A DNA stretch of 18,997 nucleotides from an uncultured bacterium (GCA_905215655.1 CAJMQT010000029.1:1-18997); one strand, 5' to 3'. Positions 7,548-15,193 are shown, numbered from the stretch's first letter. Notes: generated from the sequence alone by a model not told the origin. A program made the numbers and translations.

Positions 7548-7588
7548 TCTCCTTATTTATCATAGGAGCGAAAACCGAAAGAATAACG

Positions 7589-8341
7589 ATGTTAGAGATT
7601 AAAAACTTACACGCCAAGATAGGCGACAAGGAGATACTGAAAGGCATCAATCTTACGATTGGCGACGGAGAGACACACGCCATAATGGGACCTAACGGCT
7701 CGGGAAAGAGCACACTGAGTGCCGTCCTCGTGGGAAATCCGCTTTACGAGGTGACAGAGGGCACGGTGACGTTCAACGGAAAAGACCTGCTCGCCATGAA
7801 ACCGGAAGACAGGGCGCACGAAGGAATGTTCCTGTCGTTCCAGTATCCGGTGGAAATTCCGGGCGTATCAATGACCAACTTCATGCGTGCGGCGATAAAC
7901 GAAAAGCGCAAATATGAGGGTAAAGAGCCTCTTAACGCAGCCGATTTCATCAAACTTATGCGTGAGAAACGTAAGATTGTGGAGCTTGACAGCAAACTGT
8001 CCAACCGCTCGGTGAACGAGGGTTTCAGCGGCGGAGAGAAGAAGCGTAATGAGATTTTCCAGATGGCTATGCTCGAACCGAAGCTAAGCATACTCGACGA
8101 AACGGACTCAGGACTCGACGTCGACGCGCTGCGCATCGTGGCGGAGGGCGTCAACAAACTGCGCACACCCGAGTCAAGCTGCATCGTCATCACCCATTAC
8201 GAGCGTCTCTTGGACATCATCAAGCCGCAGATAATACACGTGCTTTACAATGGAAAGATTGTAAAGACGGCAGGACCGGAGCTTTCAAAAGAGATAGAAG
8301 AGCGCGGATACGACTGGATAAAGGAAGAGAGCGGACTGTAA
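7589..8341 (+). CDS. sufC: Fe-S cluster assembly ATPase SufC
   Basis: SufC is the cytosolic ABC-type ATPase of the SufBC2D complex; ATP-driven dimerisation opens SufB-SufD for cluster building. The 250-residue protein has Walker A GPNGSGKST (34-42), the Q-loop Gln85, the SufC-type signature FSGGEKKRNE (146-155), Walker B LSILDE with Asp170 and Glu171 followed by TDSGLDVDALR, and switch His203 in ITHYERLL. Length and motifs are complete. It lies between the putative endonuclease and sufD, 57 nt before the latter. The surrounding operon order is sufB-(two inserted genes)-sufC-sufD-sufS, whereas sufB and sufC are normally neighbours. Confidence 0.96.
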   Translation: MLEIKNLHAKIGDKEILKGINLTIGDGETHAIMGPNGSGKSTLSAVLVGNPLYEVTEGTVTFNGKDLLAMKPEDRAHEGMFLSFQYPVEIPGVSMTNFMRAAINEKRKYEGKEPLNAADFIKLMREKRKIVELDSKLSNRSVNEGFSGGEKKRNEIFQMAMLEPKLSILDETDSGLDVDALRIVAEGVNKLRTPESSCIVITHYERLLDIIKPQIIHVLYNGKIVKTAGPELSKEIEERGYDWIKEESGL

Positions 8342-8398
8342 ACAGCGTTCCCGGAATATTCGGTAAGACATCATTCTTGTTCAAAATCACAACCTAAC

Positions 8399-9745
8399 AT
8401 GAGTTCAGAAGAACAATATATAGACCTTTTCAACGGTTGCCGCGACATGATCTGCGCACATAGCGCCGAGGCGCTGAACGCCGTGCGCGATGCCGCCTTC
8501 GACGATTTCAAACGTATCGGTCTGCCCACGCGCAAAGACGAAAGGTACAAATATACCGACATCGGGGCTCTCTTCGCGCCCGATTACGGACTTAACCTCA
8601 ACCGTCTCGACATCCCCGTCGACCCGTATAAGGCGTTCCGCTGCGACGTACCGAACCTCAGCACGTCGCTTTATTTCATCGTCAACGACATATTTCACGA
8701 CAAGATAAAGCCCAAAGGACAGCCCCTGCCCGAGGGAGTAATCATCAACTCGCTGTGCAAGACGGCGGCGGAAAAGCCCGAATTAATCGCCAAATATTAC
8801 GCCAAACTGGCGAAATCGTCGGAAGACGGCATAACGGCACTCAACACCATGCTGGCTCAAGACGGTCTGTTTGTTTACGTTCCTAAGGGCGTTGTGGTAG
8901 ACCGCGCCGTGCAAGTGATAAACATCCTGCGCTCGGATGTCGACCTGATGGTCAACCGCCGTGTGCTTATCGTCGTGGAAGAGGGTGCCGAGATAAAGCT
9001 GCTCTTCTGCGACCACGCCGCCGACGACCGCAACTTCCTCGCCACGCAGGTGATAGAGGCTTACGTGGGAGACAACGCCGGACTCGACCTTTACTGTCTG
9101 GAAGAGACCCACGCAAAGAACGTCAGAGTGAGCAACGTGTTCATCGAGCAGCAAAGAAGCAGCCGCGTAAACCACAATGTGATAACCCTGCACAACGGAG
9201 TGACCCGCAACCGCACGACGCTGACATTCGAAGGCGAAGGCGCGGAGTGCAGCTTGTGCGGCTGTGTGATAGCCGACAAGGCGCAACATGTTGACAACAA
9301 CACGCTGATAGACCATAAAGTGCCGCATTGTACGAGCCACGAGCTTTACAAATACGTGCTCGACGACAAGGCGGTAGGCGCCTTCGCAGGACGTGTACTC
9401 GTGCGCCACGGAGCGCAGAAGACCGTCTCGCAGGAGACCAACCAGAACCTTTGTGCCACGAAGGAGGCGCGTATGTTCACACAGCCGATGCTCGAAATCT
9501 ACGCCGACGACGTGAAATGTGCCCACGGAAGCACAGTCGGTCAGCTCAACGACACCGCCCTCTTCTACATGCGTCAGCGCGGAATAAGTCTCAAAGAGGC
9601 GAAACTCCTGCTCGAATCGGCTTTCATCAACGAAGTGATTGACCGCATCCGTCTCGAGCCTTTGCGCGACCGTCTGCATTATCTCGTGGACAAACGTTTC
9701 CGCGGAGAGCTGAACAAGTGTGAAGGGTGCAAACTGTGCAGATAG
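8399..9745 (+). CDS. sufD: Fe-S cluster assembly protein SufD
   Basis: SufD is the SufB paralogue that pairs with it in SufBC2D and helps iron entry. The 448-residue protein shows PTRKDERYKYTDIGALF near the N-terminus, VPKGVVVDRAVQV, the helix core, and the diagnostic block MLEIYADDVKCAHGSTVGQL then FYMRQRGIS, in which His376 lies at the position of the functional histidine known from E. coli SufD. The overall similarity to SufB and position after sufC make the call firm. The last nine residues, KCEGCKLCR, form a CxxCxxC tail that I do not associate with classical SufD proteins. The ATG at 8399 is 57 nt after sufC. An inverted repeat pair separates it from sufS. Confidence 0.94.
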   Translation: MSSEEQYIDLFNGCRDMICAHSAEALNAVRDAAFDDFKRIGLPTRKDERYKYTDIGALFAPDYGLNLNRLDIPVDPYKAFRCDVPNLSTSLYFIVNDIFHDKIKPKGQPLPEGVIINSLCKTAAEKPELIAKYYAKLAKSSEDGITALNTMLAQDGLFVYVPKGVVVDRAVQVINILRSDVDLMVNRRVLIVVEEGAEIKLLFCDHAADDRNFLATQVIEAYVGDNAGLDLYCLEETHAKNVRVSNVFIEQQRSSRVNHNVITLHNGVTRNRTTLTFEGEGAECSLCGCVIADKAQHVDNNTLIDHKVPHCTSHELYKYVLDDKAVGAFAGRVLVRHGAQKTVSQETNQNLCATKEARMFTQPMLEIYADDVKCAHGSTVGQLNDTALFYMRQRGISLKEAKLLLESAFINEVIDRIRLEPLRDRLHYLVDKRFRGELNKCEGCKLCR

Positions 9746-9749
9746 CAGC

Positions 9750-9923
9750 CTCACCCCCGTCCCCTCTCCGAAAGAGAGGGGAGTAATATGCTTTCTTATT
9801 GAGAGCTGACGCAAGAACAAAGGTCAAGACTGTTGGTTTTTTCTGAAAATATAATCATTTTATCACCCATAAAGCCACAAAATCATTCCACTCCCCTCTC
9901 TTTCGGAGAGGGGTCGGGGTGAG
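9750..9923. repeat. Inverted pair of GC-rich REP-like elements between sufD and sufS
   Basis: The left arm 9750-9784 begins CTCACCCCCGTCCCCTCTCC and ends AGAGAGGGGAGT. The right arm 9890-9923 is its near-perfect reverse complement (one 1-nt indel and one substitution). Each arm has its own small palindrome CCCCTCTCCGAAAGAGAGGGG-like core. The 105-nt middle is AT-rich without a gene. The layout matches the pair at 15029-15193. Confidence 0.8.
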
Positions 9924-9935
9924 ACTGAATTGCCT

Positions 9936-11150
9936 ATGTACGACATCCATCAAATCAGAAACGACTTTCCGATACTCGGTCGCACGGTTTACGACCGTCC
10001 GTTGGTTTACCTCGACAACGCGGCGACAACGCAAAAGCCGCGCCGGGTGGTGGAGGCGATAACCGAAGAATATTACAACGTGAACGCCAACGTTCACCGC
10101 GGAGTGCACTATCTCTCGCAGAAAGCGACCGACCTGCACGAAGAGGCGCGCGAGAAGGTGCGCCGGTTCATCAACGCCGGCTCGACAAGCGAAGTGATCT
10201 TCACGCGCGGCACCACCGAAAGTCTTAATCTCATAGTATCTTCTTTCTGTGACGAGTTCATGCAGGCTGGCGACGAAGTGATCGTCAGCGTAATGGAACA
10301 CCACTCAAACATCGTGCCGTGGCAACTGCAAGCGGCACGTCGCGGCATATCCATACGCGTCATTCCGATGAACGACAGGGGCGAGCTGGACCTTGAAGAA
10401 TACGGCAAGATGTTCACCGAAAGGACAAAAATCGTGAGCGTGGCGCACGTAAGCAACGTTCTCGGAACGGTCAATCCGGTGAAAGAGATGATACGTACGG
10501 CTCACGAACACGGCGTGCCCGTGATGATTGACGGTGCCCAGAGCACTCCTCACTTCGCCGTCGACGTGCAGGATCTTGACTGCGACTTCTTTGCTTTCAG
10601 CGGTCACAAGATGTACGGTCCGACGGGTGTCGGCGTACTTTACGGCAAGGAAGACTGGCTTGACCGCCTGCCGCCATACCAGGGAGGTGGCGAGATGATA
10701 GAGAGCGTGAGCTTCGAGAAGACCGTATTTGAGCGTCTGCCGTTCAAGTTTGAGGCGGGAACGCCCGATTATGTTGCCACCCACGGGCTTGCAACGGCTA
10801 TCGACTATCTCACCACATTAGGCATGGACAACATCCAAAGGCACGAACAAGAACTGACAAGATACGCCATGCAGCGTCTTAAAAACATCGACGGCATCCG
10901 CATCTTCGGGCAGTCGGAGCATAAAGACGCCGTCATCTCATTTCTTGTCGGCGACATCCACCACCTCGATATGGGCACCCTCTTGGACCGTCTCGGCATA
11001 GCCGTCCGCACCGGTCACCACTGCGCTGAGCCTCTTATGCACCGCCTCGGCATTCAAGGCACCGTCCGCGCCTCTTTCGCCTTATACAACACAAAGGAGG
11101 AAATCGACGCTCTTGCCGAAGGAATAGAGAGGGTAAGCAAGATGTTTTAA
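9936..11150 (+). CDS. sufS: Cysteine desulfurase SufS
   Basis: SufS is a PLP-dependent class II cysteine desulfurase that takes sulfur from L-cysteine as a persulfide and passes it to SufB, usually through SufE or SufU. Starting at ATG 9936 it has 404 residues. A TTG at 9930 is in frame but adds only two residues next to the repeat. The N-terminal VYLDNAATTQKP, the PLP-binding Lys225 in FSGHKMYGPTG and the catalytic Cys363 in RTGHHCAEPLM are all present; these positions agree within one residue with E. coli SufS. It is the last gene of the suf cluster. No sufE, sufU, sufA or sufT is seen in this window, so the sulfur-transfer partner must lie elsewhere. It converges with the recombinase gene on the minus strand, 44 nt away. 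Confidence 0.96.
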   Translation: MYDIHQIRNDFPILGRTVYDRPLVYLDNAATTQKPRRVVEAITEEYYNVNANVHRGVHYLSQKATDLHEEAREKVRRFINAGSTSEVIFTRGTTESLNLIVSSFCDEFMQAGDEVIVSVMEHHSNIVPWQLQAARRGISIRVIPMNDRGELDLEEYGKMFTERTKIVSVAHVSNVLGTVNPVKEMIRTAHEHGVPVMIDGAQSTPHFAVDVQDLDCDFFAFSGHKMYGPTGVGVLYGKEDWLDRLPPYQGGGEMIESVSFEKTVFERLPFKFEAGTPDYVATHGLATAIDYLTTLGMDNIQRHEQELTRYAMQRLKNIDGIRIFGQSEHKDAVISFLVGDIHHLDMGTLLDRLGIAVRTGHHCAEPLMHRLGIQGTVRASFALYNTKEEIDALAEGIERVSKMF

Positions 11151-11194
11151 AGAAGAAGCCCCTCCCCAAAACAGCCTCACTCTCCCCTCCTCTC

Positions 11195-12118
11195 TTACCT
11201 CATCGCTTTCATCATTTTGTCAATACATTTACGTTTCTGTCCTATGTCGGGATGAACGTAGAGATTGAGGGTTGTGCTGATGTTCGAGTGTCCGAGGATG
11301 GAGCTGACGGTCTTATAGTCGCAGTTGCTCTCGATACAACGTGTGGCGAAGGTGTGGCGCAGACCGTGAAAGTTGATGCAGGGCATGCCCAGACGTTCCA
11401 TGATTTTCTGATAATAACGGCGATAGATGCGTGGCTCCAAGGGCTTTGCAGCGTTTGTAAGCACATATCCGTCACGCGTTGCGATGGTCATTATCGGGCG
11501 GAGCATACGTGTCAGTTCGGTGCTGATGGGTATTTCGCGGCGTGAACAGATTGTCTTCGGCGAACTGATAATCACTTTTGTGTATCTGTGTTTGCCCTCG
11601 GTGACGTACACCCGCTCGATGGTGCGGTTTATATTTATCGTTTTCGAGCCAATGTTTATGTCGTCCCATTTGAGTGCGCAGATTTCTCCTATGCGCATTC
11701 CGGTGTTCAGGCAGATATAAAGTCCGAGGTTACGGAAGGAGAAATTGTTTTTCAGAAACGCCATAACGGTTTTTTGCTGGCTCATAGTGAGCACCTTTAC
11801 TGTTGTCCGCTCTTCGCTTTTCGGCAGTTTCACGTCCCATTCGCACCACTTCATGCAGCCCCTTTTGACGCCGTAATGAACTATCATTTTCAGTATTATC
11901 AGAATGTCTTTGACTGTTTTCGTGCTCAATCCTTGTCCCAAAAGATTGAAGACGAACGACTGAACATCGTTTTCTTTTAGTCCGTTCCGTGTGCCCAAGA
12001 GTGGCAGAATGTGTTTTTCGGCGTTCGTTGTGTAGGTAGACAGCGTTGACTCTTTCACTAATCTTCTCTTCATCTCTTTCCATTCGGAATAGATTTCATT
12101 AATGCTTTTCTCTTTCAT
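11195..12118 (-). CDS. Tyrosine recombinase / integrase (orphan)
   Basis: The 307-residue protein has an N-terminal SAM-like DNA-binding domain (about 1-100) and a full catalytic domain: Arg142 (NTGMRIGE), Lys188 (SSPKT), His251 and Arg254 (HGLRHTFATR), His277 (LGHSNISTT) and nucleophile Tyr287 (LNLYVHP). It should cut and rejoin DNA through a phosphotyrosine intermediate. The length suits XerC/D-like, phage or mobile-element integrases, or the single recombinases that flip promoters in Bacteroidetes. No excisionase, relaxase, phage or transposon genes are adjacent, and no tRNA target is seen. Its start region overlaps no other gene, and a nested palindrome lies 5 nt upstream. The role is uncertain: remnant of an element or a local inversion enzyme. 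Confidence 0.9.
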   Translation of the reverse strand: MKEKSINEIYSEWKEMKRRLVKESTLSTYTTNAEKHILPLLGTRNGLKENDVQSFVFNLLGQGLSTKTVKDILIILKMIVHYGVKRGCMKWCEWDVKLPKSEERTTVKVLTMSQQKTVMAFLKNNFSFRNLGLYICLNTGMRIGEICALKWDDINIGSKTININRTIERVYVTEGKHRYTKVIISSPKTICSRREIPISTELTRMLRPIMTIATRDGYVLTNAAKPLEPRIYRRYYQKIMERLGMPCINFHGLRHTFATRCIESNCDYKTVSSILGHSNISTTLNLYVHPDIGQKRKCIDKMMKAMR

Positions 12119-12122
12119 TTTT

Positions 12123-12156
12123 GTTACTTTTTTCTGTTATACGATAACAAAGTAAC
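12123..12156. promoter_or_regulatory. Nested palindrome upstream of the recombinase
   Basis: TGTTAT-ACG-ATAACA (12135-12149) lies inside an outer pair GTTACTTT (12123-12130) / AAAGTAAC (12149-12156). It ends about 5 nt from the recombinase start, where the promoter or leader should be. It could be an operator for self-control, a recombinase core site, or a hairpin covering the start. Confidence 0.55.
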
Positions 12157-12220
12157 TGCATTTTTAAAAGAAAAACAGAAAAGAGGAAGAAAAATTAGGA
12201 ATTTATCGTGTGCCTGATTT

Positions 12221-13156
12221 TCATAACGGAACGATAAATTCCAACTCCTGACTACTTATTTTATTCCTGAGTTTTTCCGCCTTCTCAGCAAGATATCTTT
12301 TGAATGTATCGTTACCTACCACCTCAATGTCTTCAAACAGTCCGAGGACAAAACGCCCTATTCCGGTGTAACTGCATACGTCCATTTCCAGACGGTAACG
12401 TCCGTCGCCATTCTCACGGATGAACTTCTCCGCCTGAGGATATTCCTCACGCATCAGGTTGTACGACAGCTCGCCGAGAATGAGCGTTACGGGCATGCGC
12501 TCTTCGCCGCTGAACATAAAGATGTCGGTATACATGTCGCGGTGTTTCTTCTCGTAAACCCATTGTGTGTCGAGCAGTTCCACGCTGCCGGCGCGACTCA
12601 TCTTGAACGTTTTGTTCATCTGCGACAACGGCTCGTAGCAGCGCACCTCGTTATTGCCGTTCATAAGCAAGAACGGCTCGACGAGGCGGTCTTTCGTCGT
12701 CCTGCTGTGCGGCGAGATGTAACCGCACAACATTACCTGACGTTTGAATTTTATAGCCTCGTAAATCACGCTGATGTTCTGTACGGTCTGCTCGCGGAGC
12801 TCGTCGTTGGTCAGTATGTCAAAGTCGTAAAAGCGTTCAAGCTTTTTCTTCAAGTTGGTCACCAAGGCGTTGTTTTTACCCGTCTTATCAAGCAGCCGCC
12901 GTATCAGCACCGCCTCTTCTTCGGTCAGCGAGATGCGGTCGGTTATGCGTCCGAAGAAGGGCGACGTGCGGTCGATGCAATAGAAGTCGCCGTGCTTATA
13001 GATTTTAAATCCGCTGTCACGGAAGAACTCGACGTAATAATAAAAGTTGCGGCGCGACATTCTGAGCTTGTCGCACAGTTGTTTTATCGTATAGCTGCGG
13101 TTCTCCGTCAGCAGTTCGAGCAGATACAGCTCCTTTTCAAGTTTGTCGTGACGCAT
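12221..13156 (-). CDS. WYL-domain transcriptional regulator
   Basis: The 311-residue protein has an N-terminal helix-turn-helix (about 1-60; SYTIKQLCDKLRMSRRNFYY is the recognition part) and a WYL-type ligand-binding domain, whose core segment EVRCYEPLSQMNKTFKMSRA lies near 170-189. WYL regulators sense small ligands, often nucleotides or nucleic acids, and control DNA repair or defence genes in some bacteria, but this architecture is also common as an ordinary chromosomal regulator in Bacteroidetes. It lies on the same strand as rnhB, which is upstream, separated by a heptad repeat array (13164-13254) sitting just before its start codon. Its 3' end faces the promoter region of the recombinase on the same strand. 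The target genes are unknown. Confidence 0.85.
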   Translation of the reverse strand: MRHDKLEKELYLLELLTENRSYTIKQLCDKLRMSRRNFYYYVEFFRDSGFKIYKHGDFYCIDRTSPFFGRITDRISLTEEEAVLIRRLLDKTGKNNALVTNLKKKLERFYDFDILTNDELREQTVQNISVIYEAIKFKRQVMLCGYISPHSRTTKDRLVEPFLLMNGNNEVRCYEPLSQMNKTFKMSRAGSVELLDTQWVYEKKHRDMYTDIFMFSGEERMPVTLILGELSYNLMREEYPQAEKFIRENGDGRYRLEMDVCSYTGIGRFVLGLFEDIEVVGNDTFKRYLAEKAEKLRNKISSQELEFIVPL

Positions 13157-13163
13157 GGCTTTA

Positions 13164-13254
13164 AAGTGAAGAGTGAAGAATGAAGAGTAAAGAATTAAGA
13201 ATTAAGAGTGAAGAATTAAGAATTAAGAGTGAAGAGTGAAGAGTGAAGAATTAA
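13164..13254. repeat. Thirteen exact 7-nt units (GAATTAA/GAGTGAA type)
   Basis: From 13164 to 13254 the sequence splits into 13 units of exactly 7 nt: GAATTAA, GAGTGAA, GAATGAA, GAGTAAA and AAGTGAA. It begins 7 nt upstream of the WYL gene start. A short opposed array follows at 13288-13322; GAATTAAAGTT (13248-13258) and AACTTTAATTC (13288-13298) are exact reverse complements, so a hairpin can form. Confidence 0.85.
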
Positions 13255-13287
13255 AGTTACCTCTTTGTGTATGGAGTTAAGAAGTGC

Positions 13288-13322
13288 AACTTTAATTCTT
13301 AATTCTTATTTCTTAATTTCTT
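13288..13322. repeat. Opposed heptad repeat overlapping the end of rnhB
   Basis: Read on the minus strand this stretch consists of GAATTAA, GAATTAA, GAAATAA and GAAATTAA-like units. It encodes the last seven residues and the stop codon of rnhB and faces the array at 13164-13254. Confidence 0.7.
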
Positions 13323-13898
13323 CATCGGTCCGAACGTCATGCGGTGTTCCGGTGTCACTCCAAACTGTTCTATTGCCTTGCGGTGTTTTACCGTCGGGTA
13401 TCCCTTGTTGCTTTTCCAGTCATATTGCGGATACTGCTCGGCAAGTCGGTCCATGTAGTCATCGCGGTAAGTCTTGGCGAGAATGCTTGCCGCGGCAATC
13501 GAGAGGAATTTACCGTCGCCCTTTACTATCGTTTCGTAAGGTATGAATTTGTAAGGTTTAAAGCGGTTGCCGTCAACGATTATGGCCTGCGGGCGTACCG
13601 TCAGGGCGTCGAGGGCACGGTGCATCGCCAGAATGCTGGCGTTCAGAATATTTATACAGTCTATCTCTTCTGCTGTCACCACACCGACAGCCCACGCCAC
13701 GGCGTCGCGTTCTATCTCCTCGCGCAACGTGTAACGCTGCGCCGCCGTCAACTTTTTCGAGTCGTTCAGCCGCTCGTTCCGATAGTCTTCGGGCAGTATC
13801 ACCGCCGCGGCATACACGCTGCCGGCAAGACATCCGCGTCCCGCCTCGTCGCAGCCTGCCTCTATCAGACCTTTATTATAATGACTTTTTAAATCCAT
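13299..13898 (-). CDS. rnhB: Ribonuclease HII
   Basis: RNase HII cuts the RNA strand of RNA-DNA hybrids and removes single misincorporated ribonucleotides. The 199-residue protein has the opening GCDEAGRGCLAG with catalytic Asp17 and Glu18, the motif LNDSKKLTAAQR, a further acidic residue Asp108 in AIIVDGNRF, and VKGDGKFLSIAAASILAKTYRD, all typical of the family; the length is normal. The C-terminal tail KKLRNKN and the TAA stop are encoded by heptad repeat sequence (13288-13322), so the end of the gene appears to have been remade by the repeat. WYL lies downstream on the same strand. There is no clear promoter; a TAGCTTTT box about 20 nt upstream is imperfect. Confidence 0.95.
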   Translation of the reverse strand: MDLKSHYNKGLIEAGCDEAGRGCLAGSVYAAAVILPEDYRNERLNDSKKLTAAQRYTLREEIERDAVAWAVGVVTAEEIDCINILNASILAMHRALDALTVRPQAIIVDGNRFKPYKFIPYETIVKGDGKFLSIAAASILAKTYRDDYMDRLAEQYPQYDWKSNKGYPTVKHRKAIEQFGVTPEHRMTFGPMKKLRNKN

Positions 13899-14121
13899 AA
13901 TTTGTAAAAGCTAAAACCATCATCCGGAAAGCCGGCTCTTGGTTACCCCTCTCTTGTTAAGGGGCAGAGCGTTGGTTTATGAGTCAGGAGTGGACGATGT
14001 AAGGTTATTTCGAGTTTGTGACGTTCTTATTTATCTCTTTTTAACTAAAAACGCCATGGTATTGAACTTATTGTGCACAAAAGACCTTTTATTTTGCAGG
14101 TGTAAACAAGACAAAAGGAAT

Positions 14122-14397
14122 ATGGAAAAGCAAATGATACTTACGGCTAATGCCGGATCTTACAGAAAGATGTCAGAGATTTACAGAAGTGTGGTTAACA
14201 AGATGGATACGCCGCTGCGACTGCTCACCGCATACTATTCGTCGGTGCTCGGACATGAGATTGACCGTCGCCGGACGCTCCGTCTGCTCGAAGTTCAGCT
14301 CGCCTTCTTCGTCTTTATCCTGCCCGCCGACTACTCGTTGTTGCTGCGCGCCATCGCCTTCATCTGGTTTCTCGTGGCGGTAAAGAAGATAAAATAA
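14122..14397 (+). CDS. Small predicted membrane protein, unknown function
   Basis: I do not recognise this protein. From ATG 14122 it has 91 residues. The first half is soluble with a helical, charged part (SYRKMSEIYRSVVNKMDTPL and GHEIDRRRTLRLLEVQ), and the last 35 residues form two closely spaced hydrophobic stretches (LAFFVFILPA and LLLRAIAFIWFLVAV) ending in KKIK, suggesting a membrane hairpin. The frame stays open upstream to 13939, but the extra residues look unlike protein. A -7-like TATTTTG lies at 14090-14096, about 25 nt before this ATG, with TTGTG upstream of it, which supports the later start. It converges with the DUF3109 gene, with 6 nt between the stop codons. Confidence 0.6.
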   Translation: MEKQMILTANAGSYRKMSEIYRSVVNKMDTPLRLLTAYYSSVLGHEIDRRRTLRLLEVQLAFFVFILPADYSLLLRAIAFIWFLVAVKKIK

Positions 14398-14403
14398 CGT
14401 CAG

Positions 14404-15003
14404 TTATTCTATAAATCCCTCTTTACGCAACTCTTCGGCGGTGAATACCAGCTCTCTGTACCAGTCTTCGCCGAAGCGTCTTGTCAGCGGTTCTTTAAGG
14501 AATTTATATATTGGCAGGTCGAGCTCACGCCCCTTTTTTACTGCGTCGGCACACACATTCCAACGGTGGTAGTTCAGTCCTACGGTGCCGTTGGAGAACC
14601 GTGTCTCGCGTATCGGGTACAGAGCGCAACTTATCGGTTTGCAGAACGCCGCCCTACCCTCTCGGTATGCGCGCTCCAAGGCGCAGAGACAACAGCCGCC
14701 TTCGTGGCATGTGAACACGCAGTCTTTATTCCCAACGATGCTCGTCACGAGGTCGCCGTCGCGGTCGTTGTAGACCACACCCTGCTTGTCGATCACCGCC
14801 TGTGCCTGTGCCGACAGCTCGTTCCACACCGTGTCGAGGGTGTTCTCTATCTCGGCAGCCTCGTCGAGCGTCACGGGAGCGCCGTCGTCGCCTTCCACGC
14901 AGCATATTCCCTTGCACTTGTCAAGGTCGCAACAAAATCTTTCTGTAAAGATATCGGGCGACACAAGCACGTCGCCCACCTGAATAATAGGAAGATGTTT
15001 CAT
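14404..15003 (-). CDS. DUF3109 family cysteine-rich protein
   Basis: The protein has 199 residues from the ATG at 15003; a longer frame begins at 15027, but the added MVVLWSFF is not typical and lies near a repeat. It has 13 cysteines in clusters: CCDLDKCKGICC (24-35), CVFTCHEGGCCLC (95-107), CKPISC (121-126) and Cys151. The spacing and the phrase RFCCDLDKCKGICCVEGDDG match the DUF3109 family common in Bacteroidetes, related to YkgJ-like metal-binding (zinc or iron) CxxxCxxCC proteins. It probably binds a metal or an Fe-S cluster in the cytoplasm; no signal peptide or membrane segment is seen. Its substrate is unknown. The upstream region carries an inverted pair of GC-rich repeats, with ung beyond. 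Confidence 0.85.
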   Translation of the reverse strand: MKHLPIIQVGDVLVSPDIFTERFCCDLDKCKGICCVEGDDGAPVTLDEAAEIENTLDTVWNELSAQAQAVIDKQGVVYNDRDGDLVTSIVGNKDCVFTCHEGGCCLCALERAYREGRAAFCKPISCALYPIRETRFSNGTVGLNYHRWNVCADAVKKGRELDLPIYKFLKEPLTRRFGEDWYRELVFTAEELRKEGFIE

Positions 15004-15028
15004 AAAAAAAGACCATAAAACAACCACC

Positions 15029-15193
15029 AGCCCCCACCCAACCTCCCCGAGGGGAGGAGTTGAAGTTAGCTTTGTTATTGATTAATGGTTATTAATTAAT
15101 TATTTATTTATTTTATCCCTTAGTGTTTTCCTTCATCCTTTATCACCCTCACCCAAACTCTTTTCCTCCCCTCGGGGAGGTTAGGAGGGGGCT
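15029..15193. repeat. Inverted pair of GC-rich REP-like elements between DUF3109 gene and ung
   Basis: The 29-nt arms 15029-15057 and 15165-15193 are reverse complements with two mismatches, and each contains the palindrome CCTCCCCGAGGGGAGG. The AT-rich middle (about 107 nt) has no gene. Total length (165 nt) and build are close to those of the pair at 9750-9923 (174 nt). Confidence 0.8.

Noticed and set aside
8783..9820. Long minus-strand open frame opposite sufD
   Set aside because: It is a shadow of sufD produced by codon bias; it has no family features and no promoter.
12221..13156. WYL regulator as controller of the restriction-modification pair (BrxR/CapW-like)
   Set aside because: It lies about 5 kb away, on the other strand, with unrelated genes between; nothing in the sequence links them.
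15003..15027. Longer start for the DUF3109 protein
   Set aside because: The extra eight residues are unlike the family opening, and the start lies against the GC-rich repeat.
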